Of a stretch of DNA of 13,028 nucleotides, positions 1-7,956 are shown piece by piece. The stretch lies in contig JADHSW010000068.1 in the NCBI GenBank assembly GCA_016776705.1, positions 1-13,028 on the forward strand, given 5' to 3'. A program made the position numbers and the translations under genes. The DNA comes from Rhodospirillales bacterium. Its GTDB lineage: Bacteria > Pseudomonadota > Alphaproteobacteria > Rhodospirillales > JABHCV01. Position 1 is the first letter of the stretch. Every line of letters begins with the position of its first letter. The notes beneath the pieces are model-generated. The model was given only the letters and a program-made list of their open reading frames with translations. It did no database searches and was not told the origin of the DNA.

Positions 1-1154
1 CCATGCATTCCGCCTTTTGCGTCGCAGCCGTCGTTGGTGCATGGGCGCATGAAGGGGGTGGGGCGTTCCATAGTAATGGCGACATCTTCGCCATCGACCG
101 CACCCTGATTGAAGGCCTGGACGCCCTTGATAAGAATGTACGGGTGATTGATATGTCACGCATTGGCGCAGCGTTGACCGGCGATACCCGGGATCTGGGC
201 GACGGACCCCCCATCACCGCCATGCTGATCCAGAACACCAATCCCATGGCTGTTGCACCCGATTTGACGAAAGTCCATCAAGGCTTCGCCCGCGAAGACC
301 TGTTCGTATGCGTGCATGAACAATTCATGACCGAAACGGCAAAAATGGCAGACATTGTCCTGCCCGCAACCATGTTCCTGGAACATGACGATATCTATCG
401 CGGCGGTGGCCACCAGTATGTGGGCATGGGCGCGAAAGTCATCGATGGCCCGGAACTTTGTCGCTCAAACCATTTTGTCGTTTGTGAACTGGCGAAACGC
501 CTGGGGGCCGAACACCGTGGCTTCGCCATGACTGCGTGGCAGCTCATCGATGAAACCCTGAAGGTATCGGGCTACCCTGACGCCGATTCCCTGAATGAAA
601 AGCACTGGATTGATCGCCAGCCGGATTTTGACACGTCCCATTTCCGCAACGGTTTCGCCCATCCCGACGGGAAATTTCACTTCAAGGCCGACTGGTCATC
701 CTTGGGGCCAACCAAATTCGGTCCAGAAGGGGCTTTGGAAACCATGCCCGCCCTGCCTGATCATTGGGCGGTGATTGAGCAAACAAGTGACGTAATGCCG
801 TTCAAGCTGGTCACCGCACCGGCCCGCAACTACCTGAATTCAAGCTTTACGGAGACTGAGACTTCGATCAAGAAAGAGGGCGAGCCGCATGTCAAAATTC
901 ATCCTCTGGATGCTGCTGAACTGGACGTTATCGAAGGCGCGCGGGTTCGGCTTGGCAACAATCGCGGAAACATTGTCGTCAAGGCCCGGCTTGTTGAAGG
1001 GATGAGGCAGGGTGTGGTTATTGTTGAAAGCATCTGGCCCAATGCAGCCTTCGAGGAAGGCATTGGAATCAACGCCCTAACCGGCGCAGATCCGACCGCC
1101 CCTATCGGCGGCGCGGCGTTCCACGATAACGCCATCTGGATTCGCAAAGTCTAG
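1..1154 (+). CDS. Molybdopterin oxidoreductase (DMSO-reductase family), C-terminal part, cut at the window edge
   Basis: This is the C-terminal 383 residues of a molybdenum/tungsten-bis-MGD enzyme of the formate dehydrogenase / BisC-like group. The open frame runs in from the left edge, and the ATG at base 3 is almost certainly internal. Visible family marks are GAWAHEGGGAF near residues 12-22, the QNTNP motif (77-81) and VHEQF...ADIVLPAT (104-123) followed by LEHDD, all typical of the catalytic molybdopterin domain. From about residue 265 (TAPARNYLNSSF) to the end lies the molydop-binding beta-barrel domain, with HPLDAAEL and a GxRVRLGNNRG-like strand. Relatives are around 700 residues, so roughly the first 300, including any N-terminal Fe-S motif, lie outside. 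The substrate cannot be told. The gene sits 78 bp upstream of purL on the same strand with no evident terminator between them. Family assignment is firm; the specific enzyme is unknown. Confidence 0.88.
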   Translation, partial: MHSAFCVAAVVGAWAHEGGGAFHSNGDIFAIDRTLIEGLDALDKNVRVIDMSRIGAALTGDTRDLGDGPPITAMLIQNTNPMAVAPDLTKVHQGFAREDLFVCVHEQFMTETAKMADIVLPATMFLEHDDIYRGGGHQYVGMGAKVIDGPELCRSNHFVVCELAKRLGAEHRGFAMTAWQLIDETLKVSGYPDADSLNEKHWIDRQPDFDTSHFRNGFAHPDGKFHFKADWSSLGPTKFGPEGALETMPALPDHWAVIEQTSDVMPFKLVTAPARNYLNSSFTETETSIKKEGEPHVKIHPLDAAELDVIEGARVRLGNNRGNIVVKARLVEGMRQGVVIVESIWPNAAFEEGIGINALTGADPTAPIGGAAFHDNAIWIRKV

Positions 1155-1232
1155 TCTCCTTATCCTTGGTATTAGATCGGGAATCGGGTATGAAAGCCCC
1201 CATATTTCACAGTCCAGCCAAAGATGGAAAAT

Positions 1233-3422
1233 ATGAGCGAAATCACGCCGGAAATCGTCGCCAGCCATGGCCTGACGAATGATGAATACCAGGAAGTCCT
1301 GTCCATTATGGGGCGCGAGCCGAACCTGACGGAACTTGGCATTTTCTCCGTGATGTGGTCCGAGCATTGCTCGTATAAATCTTCGAAAAAATGGCTGAAA
1401 ACATTACCGACAAAGGCCCCCTGGGTGATTTGCGGCCCAGGCGAGAATGCCGGTATCATCGATATAGGCGACAATCACGCCATCATCTTCAAGATGGAAA
1501 GCCACAACCACCCGTCGTTCATTGAGCCCTATCAAGGCGCGACGACCGGGGTTGGCGGCATCATGCGCGATGTTTTCACCATGGGGGCGCGACCCATCGC
1601 CAATCTGAACGCCCTTCGTTTTGGCAAAATCGATCACCCAAAGACAAAGCATCTGGTTTCCGGTGTTGTCGCCGGTATTGCCGGATACGGTAACTGCATG
1701 GGCGTTCCAACAGTTGGCGGCGAGTGTGAATTCCACACTTCTTATGACGGCAACATCCTGGTCAACGCCATGACAATTGGTCTGGCCGAAACCGATAATA
1801 TTTTTTATTCCGCCGCCGCCGGGATTGGCAATTCCGTAGTTTATGTAGGCTCCAAGACCGGACGCGACGGCATCCACGGCGCGACGATGGCGTCGACGGA
1901 ATTTTCCGAAGATTCCGAAGCCAAGCGCCCGACGGTACAGGTCGGCGACCCGTTCACGGAGAAACTGTTACTTGAGGCTTGCCTGGAACTGATGGCCACT
2001 GATGCCATCGTCGCCATTCAGGACATGGGCGCTGCTGGACTGACCTCGTCCAGTTTCGAGATGGCCTCCAAGGGCGGTGTTGGCATCGATATGAACCTGG
2101 ACGCCGTTCCCCAGCGCGAAGCCAATATGACGGCGTACGAGATGATGCTGTCGGAAAGTCAGGAACGCATGCTGATGGTCCTGAAACCCGGTCGCGAAGA
2201 TGAAGCCCGCGCCATTTTCGAGAAGTGGGAACTGGACTTCGCCATCATCGGCACCCTGACCGACACCAAGCACATGGTCCTTCACCACAAGGGCGAGGTC
2301 GTCGCCGACCTGCCCATTGACCCCCTGGCCGAAGCCTCGCCGGAATATGACCGCCCGTGGGTGGAAACACCAAAAGCAGCGACCATCAGCATCGACGACA
2401 CCAACGCGCCAAACGATCCCATAGCCGTTCTTAAAACCCTGGTCAGCTGCCCCGATCTGGCATCCAAGCGCTGGATTTGGGAACAGTACGATCACATGGT
2501 CATGGCAGACACCGTTGGCAGGCCAGGTGGCGACGCCGCCGTTGTGCGCATTCACGGCACAAACAAGGCCATCGCCACATCGTCGGATTGCTCTCCGCGC
2601 TATTGCTTTGCCGATCCCTACGAAGGCGGTAAACAGGTCGTAGCAGAAACATATCGCAATATCACCGCCACCGGCGCGAAACCCATGGCGATCACCGATA
2701 ACATGAACTTCGGCAATCCGGAGCGTCCCGAAATCATGGGCCAATTCGTCGGCTGCGTGAAGGGCATCGGCGAGGCCTGCATCGCGCTGGATTACCCGGT
2801 CGTTTCCGGCAACGTGTCCCTGTACAACGAGACCAACGGTCAGGGCATCCTGCCGACACCGACAATCGGCGGCGTTGGACTTATGGCCGATGTCAACAAA
2901 CACGCTTCTGTCGCCTTTAGCGAAGAAGGACAGGACATTGTCGTCATCGGTGAAACCCTGGGCCATTTGGGCCAGTCACTTTACCTGCGTGAAATTGAAA
3001 GTCGCGAAGAAGGCGCACCGCCGCCAGTCGATCTTGCCATGGAACGCCGCAACGGCGATTTTGTTCGCTCCCTGATCGAAGCCGGACGCATCACTACCTG
3101 CCATGATATTTCTGGCGGTGGGCTGGGCGTCGCAATTGCGGAAATGTCCATGGCTTCAGGCATTGGCGCCACCATCGACGCCCCAAAAACCGCCCCAGCC
3201 CTGCATGGCTGGTTGTTCGGTGAAGATCAGGCGCGTTACATCATCGCCACAAACGAAGCCGATGTGATCCTTTCCGAGGCCACGGCCGCAGGCGTCAGCG
3301 CAGAAAAAATTGGCAAGACCGGCGGCAAGATGTTGACTGTCGGCCCCCAAGCAACCATATCCGTTGAAGACCTGGCTGCCGGACATCAAGGCTGGCTACC
3401 TGAATTTATGTCTCAGCCTTAA
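1233..3422 (+). CDS. purL: Phosphoribosylformylglycinamidine synthase subunit PurL
   Basis: PurL is the large catalytic subunit of FGAM synthase. It uses ATP and glutamine-derived ammonia to turn FGAR into FGAM, the fourth step of purine synthesis, in the cytosol. It is the small-PurL type (729 residues), which needs PurS and the glutaminase PurQ as partners; neither is in the window. Conserved signatures include SEHCSYKS (residues 43-50), MESHNHPS (88-95), GATTGVGGI (102-110) and RDVFTMGARP (112-121), followed by the repeated AIRS-like half and a C-terminal CHDISGGGLG motif. I chose the ATG at 1233 because the protein then opens MSEITPEIV, as relatives do; an in-frame ATG at 1224 would add three residues. 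Neither start has a strong ribosome site. bolA follows after 31 bp, so the two are probably co-transcribed. Upstream is an unrelated molybdoenzyme rather than the common purS/purQ neighbours. Confidence 0.97.
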   Translation: MSEITPEIVASHGLTNDEYQEVLSIMGREPNLTELGIFSVMWSEHCSYKSSKKWLKTLPTKAPWVICGPGENAGIIDIGDNHAIIFKMESHNHPSFIEPYQGATTGVGGIMRDVFTMGARPIANLNALRFGKIDHPKTKHLVSGVVAGIAGYGNCMGVPTVGGECEFHTSYDGNILVNAMTIGLAETDNIFYSAAAGIGNSVVYVGSKTGRDGIHGATMASTEFSEDSEAKRPTVQVGDPFTEKLLLEACLELMATDAIVAIQDMGAAGLTSSSFEMASKGGVGIDMNLDAVPQREANMTAYEMMLSESQERMLMVLKPGREDEARAIFEKWELDFAIIGTLTDTKHMVLHHKGEVVADLPIDPLAEASPEYDRPWVETPKAATISIDDTNAPNDPIAVLKTLVSCPDLASKRWIWEQYDHMVMADTVGRPGGDAAVVRIHGTNKAIATSSDCSPRYCFADPYEGGKQVVAETYRNITATGAKPMAITDNMNFGNPERPEIMGQFVGCVKGIGEACIALDYPVVSGNVSLYNETNGQGILPTPTIGGVGLMADVNKHASVAFSEEGQDIVVIGETLGHLGQSLYLREIESREEGAPPPVDLAMERRNGDFVRSLIEAGRITTCHDISGGGLGVAIAEMSMASGIGATIDAPKTAPALHGWLFGEDQARYIIATNEADVILSEATAAGVSAEKIGKTGGKMLTVGPQATISVEDLAAGHQGWLPEFMSQP

Positions 3423-3453
3423 TTAATTTAGCGATTACAAAGGATTACCAAAT

Positions 3454-3693
3454 ATGGCAATGGAATCTGCCAAGATCGAACAGATGATCAAGGAAGCGCT
3501 CCCCGATGCTGAAATCACCATCGAGGACCTGCGCGGCGACGGCGATCACTATTCCGCACGCATTGTTTCCAGCGCGTTTGAAGGCAAATCCCGCGTCCAG
3601 CAGCATCAAATGGTTTATGCCGCCCTGCAAGGTAAAATGGGCGGAGAACTTCATGCACTGGCCCTGACAACCGAAACCCCTGCCAGCACCTAA
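3454..3693 (+). CDS. BolA family protein (BolA/IbaG type)
   Basis: This 79-residue protein belongs to the BolA family, small cytosolic partners of monothiol CGFS glutaredoxins. The two together hold or deliver [2Fe-2S] clusters and take part in iron sensing. The BolA fold is seen in the run GDGDHYSARIVSSAFEGKS (about 28-46), the helix RVQQHQMVYAAL (47-58) and the closing strand ELHALALTT (65-73). Histidines at 32, 51 and 67 are candidates for the shared cluster ligand. The ATG at 3454 has an AAGGA ribosome site at 3440-3444, nine bases upstream; an ATG two codons later is less well spaced. The gene sits 31 bp after purL and 29 bp before the CGFS glutaredoxin, and that pairing supports the functional call. 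Length is normal for the short BolA2/IbaG-like group. Confidence 0.94.
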   Translation: MAMESAKIEQMIKEALPDAEITIEDLRGDGDHYSARIVSSAFEGKSRVQQHQMVYAALQGKMGGELHALALTTETPAST

Positions 3694-3722
3694 CGACCTA
3701 CTTCATCAAAGGAATTTAAAAG

Positions 3723-4058
3723 ATGAGCGACAATCCCGTTTTCGACCGCATCAATGAAGAAATCAACGACACCGATGTCGTCCTGTTTATGAAGGGAAAT
3801 CCGATGTTCCCGCAGTGCGGTTTTTCCGCCGCTGTCGTCGGCGCATTGTCGCAGATGCAGGTCAAGTTCAAGGGCATCAATGTTCTTGAAGACATGGAAA
3901 TCCGCGAAGGCATCAAGGAATTTTCTCAGTGGCCGACCATTCCCCAGCTTTACGTCAAGGGCGAGTTCGTTGGTGGTTGCGATATCATCAAGGAAATGTA
4001 CGAAGCCGGTGAATTGCAAAGAATGTTCGACGACAAGGGCATAGAATACGTGTCCTGA
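3723..4058 (+). CDS. grxD: Grx4-type monothiol glutaredoxin
   Basis: This is a 111-residue single-domain monothiol glutaredoxin. Proteins of this class bind a glutathione-ligated [2Fe-2S] cluster, transfer it to client apoproteins, and form heterocomplexes with BolA. The hallmark CGFS active site is at residues 32-35, preceded by the FMKGNP loop (22-27) that is typical of the class. The glutathione-binding elements WPTIPQLY (70-77) and GGCD (84-87) are present. The start is the ATG at 3723, behind an AAAGGA ribosome site at 3708-3713. It is the last gene of the purL-bolA-grxD string, with 29 bp between it and bolA and a strong rho-independent terminator 29 bp after its stop. No residue expected for function is missing. 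Confidence 0.97.
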   Translation: MSDNPVFDRINEEINDTDVVLFMKGNPMFPQCGFSAAVVGALSQMQVKFKGINVLEDMEIREGIKEFSQWPTIPQLYVKGEFVGGCDIIKEMYEAGELQRMFDDKGIEYVS

Positions 4059-4086
4059 ACACCTCTTCGAAATTTTGGCTATTCCT

Positions 4087-4130
4087 CAAGGGCTGTTCCT
4101 GCATTAGTGCAGAAGCAGCCCTTGTTTATT
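4087..4130 (+). terminator. Rho-independent terminator of the purL-bolA-grxD operon
   Basis: A perfect 9-bp stem, CAAGGGCTG (4087-4095) with CAGCCCTTG (4116-4124), encloses a second 5-bp stem, CTGCA (4099-4103) with TGCAG (4108-4112), around the loop TTAG. The T-rich tail TTTATTT follows. It begins 29 bp after the grxD stop, so transcription from purL should end here. Confidence 0.88.
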
Positions 4131-4197
4131 TCCCTGTCATCCTTCCACCCGCTCGACTAATCTTCTGCCGAACAATTGATCTTCGGGAGCCTTCATT

Positions 4198-5811
4198 GTG
4201 ACGCCAGCCACCCTGTTCAGGGATATTCGCGCCTTGCCTGCCAGCAAACAACTCACCTTGTTGGCGCTTCCGCTGGCATTCCTTATTATTTCAATCTTGA
4301 TGCGCCTAAATGCCGGTCCGTTCTGGTTGTGGTCCAATCTGGACCCGGATTACTGGTACCTGATCGATTCACTGAACATGGTCAACGGGGATTGGCCCAA
4401 ACATATCGCCCACCCCGGCACGACCCTGCAATGGTATGGCGCGTTGTTGATCAAGGGGCTGCATCCCTTTAGTTCCGCCGAGGACATTAATCGGATCGTG
4501 TTGAGCAACCCCGAGCACTACCTGAGCCTGATCGGGCGTGGACTGATTGGCCTAAATACCCTGGCGCTGATTGTTGTGGGCATGGTCGGATATCTGGTAT
4601 TCCACGATATGACCGCCGCCCTGCTGTTGCAAATGGGCCCTTTTTTGTCCAAACTGATCTTCAAGTGGACCCTTCACGTATCGCCAGAACCCCTGCTTGT
4701 GACCACGGTTATTGCGCTGGCCATTGTCACCCTACTTGCCCTGCGTGAAGGCCAGTTGGAGAAAAACCGGAATCCTTACGCCATCGCCTTCGGGATTGTC
4801 GCCGGTTTTGGCATGGTGACGAAAGTGACGTCGGCCGGGCTTTACCTGTTGCCTGTGTTTTTGTTGTGGAACCTGCGTTCCCTTGCCTTGTACGCCGTGG
4901 TTAGCCTATTTGCGATTGTCGTCTTTTCCTTGCCAGCCGTTGGCGCTTACGGCGAAATTATAGACAGATTGACGATGATTTCGACGGCCAGCGGGTTTCA
5001 TGGTGATGGCGCCAGGACCTTTATCGATATAAGCGCCTATCCCAAACAATTGATACGGGTTTCCAGCAGGCCCATATTCTTCGTTGTTCTGCTTGTCGGC
5101 CTTGGGTTGGTTGTCACGGCGTACAGGAAATGCCGCCGCGAAGCGCAGCCTTTTTCTGCCACCGGACGCGCCCTGGCGGGGCTATGCCTCGCCTATGTCG
5201 GCCAAGCCATGCTGGTCGCCAAGCACCCGGCAGGCCATTACATGATACCGGCCCTCACCACCAGCGCCCTGGGGCTGGCCCTGATCTACCAGCTATCAAA
5301 GGAATTAGTTGTTCCGAACGGGGATGGGCTAAAGCGGCTTCGTATGGGCTTCACGCTTCTGCTTTTAATCTTGATTGGCGCGCAAGCTAATTCCCTACTG
5401 GGATTGAACAAACAGTTTTCCCAGCGCACAGCATACGCCGCCGCCATTGACGAAAAGCCCTATGTCAACTGTGCTCGCATTTATTTCTGGCCCGCGTCAC
5501 ATCCCCTTTATGCCCTTTTTATGGGAAGTTTGAACACCGGGCATTCATTTGACGCTGCCTTGAAAGCACTGCACCCCGATAAATCGGTAATGTTTTATTC
5601 CAATGACGGGAAACTGCACGGCATGAAAGGCCTGCACCAGCCCGAGACCCTGCCTTTTAACTATCCTTGCGTTTATGCCCGTGGCGAACGCCCCGATGGG
5701 TCCCTGAAGGTGCTTGAAGACGCCTTCGCCTCTTACCCGATAAAAGACCATTGCCAACTTGGCGATGAGGTCGCCTTCACCTGGGGCATAAAGTGCAAGG
5801 CTGAGGACTAA
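4198..5811 (+). CDS. Polytopic membrane protein, GT-C glycosyltransferase-like
   Basis: This 537-residue integral membrane protein cannot be matched to a named gene. It starts at a GTG with a GGGAG ribosome site at 4185-4189; no ATG fits as well. About ten hydrophobic segments are visible, near residues 20-37, 111-134, 138-152, 166-182, 195-207, 211-224, 228-248, 292-309, 325-341, 350-366 and 382-400. A soluble C-terminal part of about 135 residues follows. The first large loop carries DPDY (49-52) and HPGTT (72-76), a later loop has SPEP (162-165), and KHPAGHYMIPAL lies at 342-353. An acidic motif in the first loop and a K/R-H-Y-P motif before a late helix are reminiscent of GT-C enzymes that use polyprenyl-phosphate sugars, but this is inference from layout. 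The gene stands alone after the grxD terminator. It ends three bases from the stop of the convergent dioxygenase gene. Confidence 0.8.
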   Translation: MTPATLFRDIRALPASKQLTLLALPLAFLIISILMRLNAGPFWLWSNLDPDYWYLIDSLNMVNGDWPKHIAHPGTTLQWYGALLIKGLHPFSSAEDINRIVLSNPEHYLSLIGRGLIGLNTLALIVVGMVGYLVFHDMTAALLLQMGPFLSKLIFKWTLHVSPEPLLVTTVIALAIVTLLALREGQLEKNRNPYAIAFGIVAGFGMVTKVTSAGLYLLPVFLLWNLRSLALYAVVSLFAIVVFSLPAVGAYGEIIDRLTMISTASGFHGDGARTFIDISAYPKQLIRVSSRPIFFVVLLVGLGLVVTAYRKCRREAQPFSATGRALAGLCLAYVGQAMLVAKHPAGHYMIPALTTSALGLALIYQLSKELVVPNGDGLKRLRMGFTLLLLILIGAQANSLLGLNKQFSQRTAYAAAIDEKPYVNCARIYFWPASHPLYALFMGSLNTGHSFDAALKALHPDKSVMFYSNDGKLHGMKGLHQPETLPFNYPCVYARGERPDGSLKVLEDAFASYPIKDHCQLGDEVAFTWGIKCKAED

Positions 5812-5814
5812 TTT

Positions 5815-6585
5815 TCACCCGAAGGCGTAAGCGGCGGTGCTGAGCGCACCATCCATAAATCCCCGGTGCAAGGCCCTGCCTTTCGCACCATCGCCCCCGG
5901 CACCCATCGCCACACCCAGGGGCAAAAGGTGCTCATCACGGGGATGGGCCTTTGCGCCGTCTTCAGTGCGGTAGTTGATCAAGGCATCAACGTCTCCCCG
6001 GGCAAGAGTATCTGCCAACCAGTCATCGAAACGACGAGCCCAATCGGGTACCTTGTCACTTCCGGGGTGAAATCCGGAAAGATTGTGAACCGCCCCGCCA
6101 CTGGCCAGCACCAACACGCCATCGTTGCGAAGTGAAGACAAGGCCCGCCCCACGGCAATATGATGGGCTATGTCCTGACCGGCCTGAATGGAAAGCTGTG
6201 TTACCGGAATATCTGCGTCAGGATACATTTCCATCAGGGGAATCCAGGTTCCATGATCAATCCCCCTGTCGCTGACGTGACGGCAGTCGATACCCGATTT
6301 TGATAGCAGCGAGGCAACTGTACGGGCCAAATCCGGTGCCCCCGGGGCGGGATAGTTCTGCTCATACAACTGCTCTGGAAAGCCGTAAAAATCATGAATG
6401 GTCTCAGGTTTTTCGATCAGAGACACGCTTGGAATATCCGTTTCCCAATGGGCTGAAATCGAGAGGATTGATTTAGGACATTCGAACTGGTTTTTCAGTC
6501 CGCGCCAGAATGCGCGCACCGGGCTGTCGGTCAGAGGGATAGTCGGCGCGCCATGGGAAAGGAAAAGGCCTGGTAAAGATGACAT
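5815..6585 (-). CDS. ygiD: Class III extradiol dioxygenase, YgiD / 4,5-DOPA dioxygenase type
   Basis: This is a 256-residue protein of the LigB superfamily. Members cleave catechol rings next to the hydroxyl pair. The YgiD branch is related to plant DOPA 4,5-dioxygenase, and the natural bacterial substrate is uncertain. Family landmarks are LSHGAP (9-14, His11), SAHWE (44-48, His46), YPAPGAP (78-84), RGIDHGTW (107-114, His111), SGGAVHNL (162-169, His167) and AHPRDEHLLPL (213-223). The metal-binding histidines are expected among His11, His46 and the histidine of DEHLLP. The ATG at 6585 has a GGAG ribosome site nine bases upstream (complement of 6595-6598). Length is close to normal for the family. 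The gene is convergent with the membrane-protein gene, with only three bases between the stop codons, and lies 83 bp downstream of the hemerythrin gene on the same strand. A shared transcript with hemerythrin is possible but unproven. Confidence 0.9.
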   Translation of the reverse strand: MSSLPGLFLSHGAPTIPLTDSPVRAFWRGLKNQFECPKSILSISAHWETDIPSVSLIEKPETIHDFYGFPEQLYEQNYPAPGAPDLARTVASLLSKSGIDCRHVSDRGIDHGTWIPLMEMYPDADIPVTQLSIQAGQDIAHHIAVGRALSSLRNDGVLVLASGGAVHNLSGFHPGSDKVPDWARRFDDWLADTLARGDVDALINYRTEDGAKAHPRDEHLLPLGVAMGAGGDGAKGRALHRGFMDGALSTAAYAFG

Positions 6586-6668
6586 TAAAACGGGCTCCGG
6601 TTCTACAATACCTGAAACCTATGCATTCGCATGATCAATGAGAAGAAGCAGAATAGGAATAAAACTGT

Positions 6669-7076
6669 TTACCCCCGGTATCCAATTAACTGCAAATGGC
6701 CCTTGAAGGCCATATCCGCCCCAATCAGATCATCAACAAGCAGGCTGACGGTATCAAGGACACATTCCTTGCCAAGGCAGTCACCGGTTTCGCAGCGAGA
6801 ACCAATGGACATCAGCTTTTTAAGACAATCGACATGATGTTGGCTATGGGTTTTGGTTTCCGGAAAACCCAGTTCTGTCATAATGCGTTCTTCAGATTTG
6901 AAATGCTGTCCCAGTTTTTCGATAAGTTGATCGACTGTTTCCGCGCACAGCCATTTCGATCCAGCGGCAATGGCGTCCATGCTTTTATTTACCAGCGAGG
7001 CCAGATACAGGTGTTCATCATCAATGATGGTATGCCCGATCAAAAGAGGTTCCGTTATGTTCAATCTTCCCATCAT
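6669..7076 (-). CDS. Bacteriohemerythrin (di-iron O2-binding) with one unusual ligand position
   Basis: This is a single-domain hemerythrin of 135 residues, a four-helix bundle that binds O2, and in some cases NO, at a non-haem di-iron site in the cytosol. The standard ligand pattern is largely present: IDDEH (18-22, His22), HFKSEERIM (58-66, His58 and Glu62), His77 and His81 in an HxxxH motif, and Asp121 in ADMAF. The sixth histidine, expected five residues before Asp121, is replaced by Asp116 (VDDLIGAD). A histidine six residues after Asp121 (FKGHL, His127) might substitute. Two adjacent ATGs (7076 and 7073) could start the protein; the GAAGAG ribosome site (complement of 7082-7087) fits either. 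A perfect CRP-type palindrome lies about 109 bp upstream, which suggests regulation by a CRP/FNR-family factor. Likely roles are O2 storage or sensing for microaerobic life or taxis. Confidence 0.88.
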   Translation of the reverse strand: MMGRLNITEPLLIGHTIIDDEHLYLASLVNKSMDAIAAGSKWLCAETVDQLIEKLGQHFKSEERIMTELGFPETKTHSQHHVDCLKKLMSIGSRCETGDCLGKECVLDTVSLLVDDLIGADMAFKGHLQLIGYRG

Positions 7077-7177
7077 CTCGGCTCTTCACCATTGATCATT
7101 AAAAGCTAATTTTCAGAACAGATACAAAATAATGTCTTCATATGAATTACCTTTATTCTCTTTAAGATTGATGCAAC

Positions 7178-7193
7178 TGTGATGAAGATCACA
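7178..7193. promoter_or_regulatory. Perfect CRP/FNR-family palindrome upstream of the hemerythrin gene
   Basis: The sequence TGTGA-TGAAGA-TCACA matches the classical CRP half-sites exactly in both arms with a 6-base spacer. It is centred about 109 bp before the hemerythrin start and on the far side of the rpsD terminator, so hemerythrin is the only reasonable target. Weak -10-like hexamers exist at distances that suit a class I or a class II activator, and I cannot choose between them. Binding by a CRP homologue is inferred from the match alone. Confidence 0.6.
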
Positions 7194-7227
7194 CTATGAT
7201 CCGATTTATTTTTCATTCCCCCAGCAC

Positions 7228-7265
7228 AAAAAAACACCCACGAAATCGTGGGTGTTTTCTTTTTT
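7228..7265 (-). terminator. Rho-independent terminator of rpsD (symmetric)
   Basis: A perfect 12-bp stem, AAAACACCCACG (7231-7242) with CGTGGGTGTTTT (7247-7258), encloses the loop AAAT. Read on the minus strand it ends in a run of seven T (complement of 7228-7234). It lies 19 bp after the rpsD stop at the nearest edge. The other side also carries a T run (7260-7265), so it could work in both directions and shields the hemerythrin promoter from rpsD transcription. Confidence 0.93.
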
Positions 7266-7283
7266 GTTCGCTTAAGCTAGGGC

Positions 7284-7898
7284 TTAGCGCGAATAAAATT
7301 CGATGACCAGGTTTGGTTCCATCTGCACCGGATACGGTACGTCGGCCAACAGAGGCTGACGGATGAAAGTGCCCTTCATCTTTTTGTGGTCGACTTCCAT
7401 GTAGTCGGGAATGTCACGCTCTGGCGAGACAACGGCTTCCAGGACCATGGGAATGTCGAAGGACTTTTTGCGGACTTCGATGACATCACCATCCTTGACC
7501 AAGTAAGAGCCAATGTTGACCTTCTTTCCATTGACCATAACGTGGCCGTGGTTGACAAACTGGCGAGCGGCAAAGACGGTCGGCACAAATTTCATGCGAT
7601 AGACGACGGCGTCCAGGCGGCGCTCAAGAATCCCGATCAGGTTCTCGGACGTATCACCACGACGGCGAACGGCCTCGTCATAATAGCGACGGAACTTCTT
7701 CTCGGTGATGTTGCCGTAGTATCCCTTGAGCTTCTGCTTGGCCATCAGTTGGGTGCCGTAGTTGGTTTCTTTACGGCGGCGCTGGCCATGCTGGCCGGGA
7801 CGGCTTTCGCGGTTGTTGATGGGGCTTTTTGGGCGTCCCCACAAATTGACGCCAAGGCGCCGATTGATCTTGTACTTCGATTTAATTCGTCTACTCAT
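7284..7898 (-). CDS. rpsD: 30S ribosomal protein S4
   Basis: S4 is a primary 16S rRNA-binding protein that nucleates the body of the small subunit, helps translation accuracy at the mRNA entry side and, in many bacteria, controls its own synthesis. The 204 residues match the alphaproteobacterial form: the N-terminal arm with LWGRPKSP (19-26), RESRPGQHG (30-38) and KLKGYYGNITEKKFRRYY, and the S4 RNA-binding fold from about residue 92 (ERRLDAVVYR) through HVMVNGKKVNIGSY (119-132). The C-terminal end is MEPNLVIEFYSR. N-terminal zinc cysteines are absent. The start is the ATG at 7898, with a GGAA/AGAG ribosome site just upstream. It is a single-gene unit with a promoter at 8029-8056, a leader of about 120 nt and a strong terminator. 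The upstream gene on the same strand encodes an HNH endonuclease and is not functionally related. Confidence 0.98.
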   Translation of the reverse strand: MSRRIKSKYKINRRLGVNLWGRPKSPINNRESRPGQHGQRRRKETNYGTQLMAKQKLKGYYGNITEKKFRRYYDEAVRRRGDTSENLIGILERRLDAVVYRMKFVPTVFAARQFVNHGHVMVNGKKVNIGSYLVKDGDVIEVRKKSFDIPMVLEAVVSPERDIPDYMEVDHKKMKGTFIRQPLLADVPYPVQMEPNLVIEFYSR

Positions 7899-7956
7899 TT
7901 TACTCTATTCCAATCACTCGTTTACCGGTTGTTTTTGTCCCAATAGCACCGGCACG

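Noticed and set aside
1968..2966. Long minus-strand open frame opposite purL
   Set aside because: It lies wholly antisense to a clear purL sequence and its translation has no recognisable family motif; it is a shadow of purL codon use.
6696..7109. Plus-strand open frame of 137 codons opposite the hemerythrin gene
   Set aside because: The minus strand encodes a convincing hemerythrin with ligand residues in place; the plus-strand frame is a shadow.
7386..7946. Plus-strand open frame of 186 codons opposite rpsD
   Set aside because: It is antisense to a certain ribosomal protein gene with no domain signs and no ribosome site.
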